Program-made: the position numbers and the translations under genes | Shown: piece after piece, positions 6,983-11,947 of the stretch | Numbering within the stretch: the first letter of the stretch is position 1 | Layout of the letters: each line of letters begins with the position of its first letter | Assembly (NCBI GenBank): GCA_937881505.1 | Contig: CALGEM010000294.1 | Span: forward strand, 1-11,947 | Reading direction: 5' to 3' | DNA length: 11,947 nt | Source: an uncultured euryarchaeote | GTDB taxonomy: Archaea > Thermoplasmatota > Poseidoniia > Poseidoniales > Poseidoniaceae | Notes under the pieces: generated by a model | Told to the model about the DNA's origin: nothing | The model's input: the letters and a program-made list of their open reading frames with translations, nothing else | Database searches by the model: none

Positions 6983-9364
6983 TCAGGCTTCAGCCGAGGC
7001 CGATTCGCCACCGATGACACCCGCTCGCTTGAACAGGTAGTAGATGGCGGCACCGACGGCCACGTTGATGAGGATGAGGCTGGTCATGCGGATGGCGTAC
7101 CATGCACCAGAATCAGCGAAGGTCTCGATGCCCATGACCGTCCTTGCACCTGCATCATCGTACCAGAGCGAGTCCACGAAGGAGAGAATGCTCGATTCCG
7201 TTCCAAAGAAGGCTTCACCCGTGAGAAGGCCCGCTGCGACCATGAAGGTGCTCAGCAGAATGAGTGCACGCTGTTTTTCGGCCACCGTGGTGCCCTCTTT
7301 TTCTTTGAGTGCCTCAATGCGAGGTTGAAGCTTCTTGTCCTCCCAGCGGTCTCGAGCGACACCACCGATGAGCATGGGCAGGGTGTGAGGTACGTCGAGG
7401 TACATGCCCAAACCAAAGGATGTTCCCATGCCGGTTGCCCACTCAACGAACATACCGAGGAGGAAACCAAGAGCGAGCAAGGTCAGGTCGCCTTGCCCTT
7501 CAGCAAAGATGACCGAGAAGGTGGCAAAGGCGTTGGCTTGTGGTGCAATCAACTGGATGCGACCCTCTGCAAGTTGGATGGAGAGGAAGATAGCGACACC
7601 TGCACCGATGATGGCACCGGGCACCACACCCATGATGTTCCCCTTAGAGATGTGGTAGGGGCGGTTTCCGATGTAGAGGCTGTTCTTGTAATCACCAATA
7701 ACGGTGCCCGACATAGAGATGGCAGAACCAAACACGGTGGTACCAACCAAACCGAGGAGAACGGCGTCTTGTGTGTTCAAGTCCAAGAGGTCTTGGAAAT
7801 TGAGGAACACACCGAGCAGCATCAGGAGGACGATGAAGGAGGTACCGGAAACGGGCTCAATACCCGTCTCACCCATAACACGGACAGCGATGGCACCGAG
7901 CATGAAGGTGGTCAGGATGAGCACCATGGCGAAGACCAATGCAGCAAGTGGGGAGAAACCACCGATGGAGAAAATGATGATCATGGCGATGAAGGTGACG
8001 CCCATGAAGATGGGGATATGCTTGAGCGGCCATTCGTACCAACCCTTGCCTTCCATGTATTCTTGGCTACCATCACCCTTGAAGGCAGCACCGATGTCGG
8101 TGAAGATGTTGGCGAAGGTGCGCCACATCTTGGCCAGACCAAACATACCACCACCGACGATGGCACCGATGGCAATCGTTCGCACTGTCTTGGCAAAGGC
8201 GATCATCTGCAGGGGGGCGGAACCGCCGCTGGCGTAATCCTGAATGGGAATGTTCGCTTGTTGGGTTGCATCGTAGATGGGGACGTTCATGAACACCGCC
8301 AACGGGACGAGGAAGAACCAACCAACAATGGTTCCAAGGTTGACCAAGAACGCCACTCGGGCTTTCATGAACCAGCCAATGGCGAACATCGACGGCGTCA
8401 GTGCGACGCCGACATAGGTGTAGGCAAAGGGGTTCCAGGCCGTTTCTTCCGACCAATGAGTTTGCTTGAGCGAGATGCCGTCAACCGTACCGGAAGGCTG
8501 GTGGATTTTTCCGTAGGAGTAAAAACTGGCCAAGCCGATATCGCCATAGTGAACCGATTGAGCGATGTAATCGAGAAGGGCAACCTTGCGGTCGTTCAAC
8601 CAAATCAACGGATATTCCACGAGGAATAAGCCGACCATGGTGACCACGGTCCATACCCCGATGGTCTTCAGTGAATCACGGGCGTGCTCGACAGCACCCG
8701 TGCTGACATCCGAGGAAATGTCCAGCATCTTGAGGGTCGCTTCAAAACCGGGAAGGGGGAGCGGGTCTTCAACCAACCAAACGCGTCTGAAGATGATGAA
8801 ATACATGACACCGAGGAACCCGGCAAACATGGACGCAACGATACCGATGAAGGCTAAGGTGAACGCTTCACCGTCGTTGAGTGTCACCAAAGGCCCATCC
8901 GCTAACGCATAGGCGGGTTGACTGGCCAGCAAGAAGATGGCAGGGAAGGTGAAAATAAACCCCGTAGAAGCATGGGTCGCACCCGTGGTGGCCGAGGTGG
9001 CGATGTTGACTTCCGAAGGCGACCACTTGAGCGCCATTCCCAGAAGGTAGGCGATGTACCAGGCTGCTGAAATTGCCAGACCGAGCTTGAGGCCAATGTA
9101 GGCGGTAACACCCGAAAAGATGGCACCGATACCGATGCCGATCATCACTTTGGGAGTGTTCCAGTGTGAAACCTCGAAGGATTCCTCGAGGTTCTTTTCT
9201 TCGAGGTATTGCTCCAACACCCCGGTATTCAGGTTATTGTACATCTCATCGTCAAGCCACGTGAGCGTTCCGGCTTCAATGGCCTTCAGACCCTCGGGCG
9301 TAACCGGCTGGCGGTAAGCTGATTTGGAGACGGTTTTTTCACCAGAAGCGTTGGTTTTTGACAC
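6983..9364 (-). CDS. OPT-family oligopeptide transporter
   Basis: This large membrane transporter of the OPT family imports small peptides or metal chelates, driven by proton symport in studied members. It has 793 residues. A soluble N-terminus of about 70 residues precedes many hydrophobic segments, first at about 72-112 (IGIGIGAIFSGVTAYIGLKL). Family marks are WNPFAYTYVGVALTPSMFAIG (310-330), GETGIEPVSGTSF (498-510), SAISMSGTVIGDYKNSLYIG (547-566) and GLGMYLDVPHTLPMLIGG (651-668). Polar regions at about 262-312 and 362-382 are probable loops. It resembles the prokaryotic OPT group more than plant YSL proteins. The start is a GTG at 9364 with a weak upstream GGTG; the next in-frame Met is residue 41. 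It sits between an MFS permease gene 69 bp upstream and the EamA gene 12 bp downstream. The substrate, peptide or chelate, is not decided by the sequence. Confidence 0.93.
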   Translation of the reverse strand: MSKTNASGEKTVSKSAYRQPVTPEGLKAIEAGTLTWLDDEMYNNLNTGVLEQYLEEKNLEESFEVSHWNTPKVMIGIGIGAIFSGVTAYIGLKLGLAISAAWYIAYLLGMALKWSPSEVNIATSATTGATHASTGFIFTFPAIFLLASQPAYALADGPLVTLNDGEAFTLAFIGIVASMFAGFLGVMYFIIFRRVWLVEDPLPLPGFEATLKMLDISSDVSTGAVEHARDSLKTIGVWTVVTMVGLFLVEYPLIWLNDRKVALLDYIAQSVHYGDIGLASFYSYGKIHQPSGTVDGISLKQTHWSEETAWNPFAYTYVGVALTPSMFAIGWFMKARVAFLVNLGTIVGWFFLVPLAVFMNVPIYDATQQANIPIQDYASGGSAPLQMIAFAKTVRTIAIGAIVGGGMFGLAKMWRTFANIFTDIGAAFKGDGSQEYMEGKGWYEWPLKHIPIFMGVTFIAMIIIFSIGGFSPLAALVFAMVLILTTFMLGAIAVRVMGETGIEPVSGTSFIVLLMLLGVFLNFQDLLDLNTQDAVLLGLVGTTVFGSAISMSGTVIGDYKNSLYIGNRPYHISKGNIMGVVPGAIIGAGVAIFLSIQLAEGRIQLIAPQANAFATFSVIFAEGQGDLTLLALGFLLGMFVEWATGMGTSFGLGMYLDVPHTLPMLIGGVARDRWEDKKLQPRIEALKEKEGTTVAEKQRALILLSTFMVAAGLLTGEAFFGTESSILSFVDSLWYDDAGARTVMGIETFADSGAWYAIRMTSLILINVAVGAAIYYLFKRAGVIGGESASAEA

Positions 9365-9433
9365 CTAAATCACCCGTAACGCCACAGCGTACGGTTGGTG
9401 GGTTGCGAAGCCACTTCATGACGGTTGCGATGC

Positions 9434-11224
9434 TCACGCCGTGGCTGCATCCATTTGCCTGTTGCGCTCATCTTCGGCACGAGCGACGGCGATACCGTCC
9501 TCAACATCGACCTTGCGAAGCATGATGGCGCCCGCAACGATGAGCAGGGAAATGGCGAAGATGCCGACACGTGAGTCAAACCACACGGTCATGACCGAGT
9601 AGATCAACGGGCCGAGCAGAGCGGCGACCTTACCAAAGAATCCGAAGAAGCCGAAGAATTCGGCCGAACGAGTTTCTGGGACCATCTGGCCAAACATCGA
9701 ACGAGCAAGCCCTTGGGAGCCACCGAGGAGCGCTCCGCCAAAGACACCCAGCAACAAGAACTGGAAGAAGACGCTCATGCCAAGCGGTGCCCAAACCAAG
9801 GCACGGGCGGTCTTTGGAATGAAATCAAGCATCCCATCGCCGAGGCTGGTGGGGTGGTTGACGCCCAAACCGGTGGTGTTGGCAAATTCCCCGCCCACAA
9901 TGCTGTAGGAGAACCGAGACTCATCCATGGTCGCCTCCAAGGCCGCCAACGCCTCAGCCGTCAAGGTGACGCTCACGTTCACGGGTCCGTCGCTATTCGT
10001 GGCCCACTGGACGGCATAACCGGACTTGTAATCCTCGTTCTGTTGGACGGGAAGAATGGCTTCGTGCTCGAGGGCCCACTGTTGTTCATCGTCCTCGGGC
10101 AAGGCTGCGATGGGGTTGACGCCGTCTCGGGCAATAGCGTCGTACATGCCCGTTTCATCGTTGTAGGTGTATTGCATGTCGTACTCGTCGTGGTTCTCCA
10201 ACTCAAGAGGAGCGAAGGAGAGCGCACCAACGATGACGAAGCACCAGCAGACCAGTGAGAATTGAAGCGCACCCTTGGTGCCCCACTTTTCAGCCAACTT
10301 GGTGAAGCCAATGGCCGCAGGTGCAGCAACGAACTGGATGATGAGAATGGTCAAGATGAGGCCGGTGGTGGTGAGGCCGAGGACGACGATACCGAAGACA
10401 CCCGCAAGGGCGGTCACCGAGTTGATGCCGTCGATGAAGCAGAAGTAAGCGAGCATGTAGAAGAACAAGGTTCGGAAACTCTTGATGTCCGAGAGCGTGG
10501 CCTTGACCTCGCCCAGTGCCATCTTGGTGGAGGCAACCATACCCATGGGTTCCATCTCGTTCTCGATGTGCGGCTCAGGCACCATGCGGAAGGTCATCTG
10601 GGCAAATCCAAGCCACCAGATACCTGAGGTCGCCATGGCGAAGGGAATCACCCAGCTTTGTCCAGGAAGGCCCAATACCAAGGCGAGGTGGACGACCAAG
10701 AGGAGGCCACCACCGAGGTAGCCTGCTGCGAAGGCTTTGTTGGAGATGGAATCCATTTCGGACTCATCACCCATGTGAGGGAGCAGGGCGTTGTAGAAAA
10801 CGCCGGCACCGTTGAGACCAACGTTGGCCATCATGAACATGATGAGAGCCCATATCCACCCCATTGACACACCAAGGTAGGGTGAAAGGGCCAGAAGAAT
10901 ACACGATACAGAACCGAGGACCGTGAGAATTTTCAGCCACCACATTTTGATCATGCGGCGGTCAGCGATGACGCCGAGGGAGGGCGCACAAATCGCCACC
11001 AGCAGGGCACCGATCATGACAGCGGCGGAGTACATGGCGTCTGCCGTCCACTCACTGCCAAGCATTTTGGTAGAGATGCCGTTGGCTTCGGCGAAAAGAT
11101 AAGCGAACCAAGCGGGGAAGATGGCGGTGGTAACCGATGTCTCAAAGGCGCTTTTTCCCCAATCGTAGGCACAGTATCCTCGGACCCGTTGGTCCTTTTC
11201 CGTTATGACTTCTGTCGCTTCCAT
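9434..11224 (-). CDS. UMF1/Atg22-like MFS transporter with large outer insertion
   Basis: This is a major facilitator permease of the UMF1 (Atg22-like) type, a family whose yeast member exports amino acids from the vacuole. The opening RGYCAYDWGKSAFETSVTTA (15-34) is the family's hallmark near helix 1. SLGVIADRR (82-90) is the loop between helices 2 and 3, and GYLGGGLLL (168-176) marks helix 5. The C-terminal half shows RSAEFFGFFGFFGKVAALLGP (519-539). About twelve helices are visible. At 596 residues it is well over the usual 420-470, because about 135 mostly polar, acidic residues (about 341-475) lie between helices 9 and 10, a loop that faces outside in MFS proteins. A charged cytoplasmic tail closes it. 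It lies 86 bp after aIF5A and 69 bp before the OPT gene. A link with peptide or amino-acid use is plausible; the substrate is unknown. Confidence 0.9.
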   Translation of the reverse strand: MEATEVITEKDQRVRGYCAYDWGKSAFETSVTTAIFPAWFAYLFAEANGISTKMLGSEWTADAMYSAAVMIGALLVAICAPSLGVIADRRMIKMWWLKILTVLGSVSCILLALSPYLGVSMGWIWALIMFMMANVGLNGAGVFYNALLPHMGDESEMDSISNKAFAAGYLGGGLLLVVHLALVLGLPGQSWVIPFAMATSGIWWLGFAQMTFRMVPEPHIENEMEPMGMVASTKMALGEVKATLSDIKSFRTLFFYMLAYFCFIDGINSVTALAGVFGIVVLGLTTTGLILTILIIQFVAAPAAIGFTKLAEKWGTKGALQFSLVCWCFVIVGALSFAPLELENHDEYDMQYTYNDETGMYDAIARDGVNPIAALPEDDEQQWALEHEAILPVQQNEDYKSGYAVQWATNSDGPVNVSVTLTAEALAALEATMDESRFSYSIVGGEFANTTGLGVNHPTSLGDGMLDFIPKTARALVWAPLGMSVFFQFLLLGVFGGALLGGSQGLARSMFGQMVPETRSAEFFGFFGFFGKVAALLGPLIYSVMTVWFDSRVGIFAISLLIVAGAIMLRKVDVEDGIAVARAEDERNRQMDAATA

Positions 11225-11279
11225 GGCTCAGCATGACGCGGTGGCCTTATCAATTCATACCCGTGAAGGGGGCGGCGAA

Positions 11280-11299
11280 TTGGGGTTTCAAAACCCCAA
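11280..11299. terminator. Perfect hairpin between aIF5A and the MFS gene
   Basis: TTGGGGTTT, then CA, then AAACCCCAA forms a perfect inverted repeat with 9-bp arms 11 bases after the aIF5A stop. In RNA it would probably be a 6-bp stem (TTGGGG/CCCCAA) with an eight-base loop. No T-run follows in the minus direction. It could mark the end of the aIF5A message, stabilise its 3' end, or be a protein-binding palindrome before the MFS gene. The terminator label is tentative. Confidence 0.4.
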
Positions 11300-11310
11300 C
11301 AAGTGCGCCA

Positions 11311-11706
11311 TCAGTGGTCTCGGATGATGATGTAGCGGCCAAGGGCCTCTTGCCACATGATCTTCTGACCTGCTTCGATGTTCATCTCGGACTCAGCGGA
11401 GGGCATGGGGAGAATCATCATGGAGTAATCTCGGTCGTTCATGGCGTGAACTTCGTTGCCTTCGATGTGGGTGACCGTGGCTGTACCCTTTTCGATCATG
11501 GGGACGTTGATGGAATCGGTCACCGTGCCGACGTGGGAGATTTTCTTACCCGTAAAGATGGATTCCAAAGACAGACGAGCCTTGGCGGAGCCGTGCTTTC
11601 CGGGCTTGGATTTTGAGATGCTCAGAATTTTGTAAGCTTCGTCGTCAACGACGCAAAATCGTCCAACTTTTAGCGTTCGAATTTCTACACGGTCGGTGCC
11701 TGGCAT
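11311..11706 (-). CDS. eif5A: Translation initiation factor aIF5A
   Basis: aIF5A is the archaeal relative of eIF5A and EF-P. It binds the ribosome and helps peptide-bond formation at difficult sequences once a lysine is changed to hypusine or deoxyhypusine. From the ATG at 11706 it has 131 residues, the family length. The N-terminal SH3-like domain carries the modification loop SKSKPGKHGSAKARL (31-45), with K37 as the site to be modified. VPMIEKGTATVTHI (68-81) leads into the OB-fold domain, which ends GRYIIIRDH. A GAGGG sequence 5 bases upstream supports this start over the TTG-initiated extension to 11730. The gene is 65 bp downstream of the dehydrogenase fragment and 86 bp upstream of the MFS gene. 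The enzymes making hypusine are not in this window. Confidence 0.97.
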   Translation of the reverse strand: MPGTDRVEIRTLKVGRFCVVDDEAYKILSISKSKPGKHGSAKARLSLESIFTGKKISHVGTVTDSINVPMIEKGTATVTHIEGNEVHAMNDRDYSMMILPMPSAESEMNIEAGQKIMWQEALGRYIIIRDH

Positions 11707-11711
11707 GGTAT

Positions 11712-11716
11712 CCCTC
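11712..11716 (-). promoter_or_regulatory. Ribosome binding site of aIF5A
   Basis: On the minus strand GAGGG stands 5 bases before the ATG at 11706. It is a good match to the anti-Shine-Dalgarno end of 16S rRNA and decides the start of aIF5A. Few other genes in the window show such a site. Confidence 0.6.
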
Positions 11717-11771
11717 AACGACGCTGTCAAGGTGTTGGCTTATCACCCTTCGCCCCACTGCGGCTGGAATC

Positions 11772-11947
11772 CTACAAATCCCGGACATCAAATCGTTGAC
11801 CTGATTGCTCAAGAGTATGAGCCGTCATCAGCGGGAAAAGAGCGGCGGCAACATCCTCAGGGTCGGACAACTGGCCGTCTTCGTGGTAGCCTACGAAATT
11901 GGCTCGCAGGGGAAAATCCTCCTCGGAGGCAGAACGGATGGTAGTCT
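11772..11947 (-). CDS. Probable short-chain dehydrogenase, C-terminal fragment
   Basis: The last 57 residues of a protein enter from the right edge and stop at 11772-11774. The fragment begins TTIRSA, goes on with LSDPEDVAAALFPLMT, and ends SGQRFDVRDL. This is the usual end of short-chain dehydrogenase/reductases, where a P-G-x-V-x-T-like segment leads to a 'pE-x-vA-x-x-x-x-L' helix and a closing G-x-x-F/I-D/N-V strand. It is most like the YciK-type group by memory. The catalytic Ser-Tyr-Lys and the Rossmann nucleotide loop would lie outside the window, so activity cannot be checked. It reads in the same direction as aIF5A, 65 bp upstream. An opposing plus-strand frame over the same bases looks less protein-like. 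The family call is moderate. Confidence 0.6.
   Translation of the reverse strand, partial: TTIRSASEEDFPLRANFVGYHEDGQLSDPEDVAAALFPLMTAHTLEQSGQRFDVRDL

Noticed and set aside
7325..8629. A 434-codon open frame on the plus strand opposite the OPT gene.
   Set aside because: Its His/Asp/Glu-rich translation is the antisense image of hydrophobic helices, and the OPT frame on the other strand has clear family motifs.
11696..11944. A plus-strand frame of 82 codons at the right end.
   Set aside because: It overlaps the probable dehydrogenase end and the start of aIF5A, and turns Arg/Pro-rich in its second half. The minus-strand reading fits a known family better.

Overview
The window looks like chromosomal DNA from an archaeon. 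It holds an archaeal/eukaryotic-type prolyl-tRNA synthetase, an archaeal CoaBC, a TrmY-type tRNA pseudouridine methyltransferase and aIF5A with its hypusine loop. GC is moderate (mid-50s by eye), genes are packed with 4-bp stop/start overlaps, and two transporters suit a peptide-using heterotroph. Together these resemble a planktonic Thermoplasmatota such as Marine Group II (Poseidoniales). The domain Archaea is well supported; the lineage is an inference from general resemblance.

Layout. Positions 1-3134 (minus strand) hold a four-gene run, read from right to left: a four-helix membrane protein with a C-terminal zinc ribbon, a two-helix membrane protein with a Pro/Ala/Val-rich linker, a three-helix CBU_0592-like protein, and proS, whose 3' end is cut by the window edge. 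The first three overlap by ATGA and GTGA junctions. A spacer of about 50 bp separates this run from a divergent plus-strand pair, coaBC (3185-4387) and trmY (4384-5004), also joined by an ATGA overlap. trmY converges on surE and the two stop regions overlap by 11 bp. From 4994 to 11947 everything is on the minus strand, read from right to left: the C-terminal end of a probable short-chain dehydrogenase, aIF5A, a UMF1/Atg22-like MFS permease with a large outer insertion, an OPT oligopeptide transporter, an EamA-type DMT permease and surE.

How the genes fit together. The OPT-EamA-SurE genes are 9-12 bp apart and probably form one transcript. The MFS and OPT genes lie just upstream with 69-86 bp gaps. 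OPT and UMF1 transporters suggest import of small peptides or efflux of their products, and SurE suggests nucleotide salvage. proS, trmY and aIF5A serve translation, and coaBC serves coenzyme A synthesis. There is no gene-free stretch over 100 bp. I found no tRNA, rRNA, CRISPR, insertion sequence or phage gene. The least explained part is the trio of overlapping membrane proteins ahead of proS. I saw no strong sign of a defence or mobile system.
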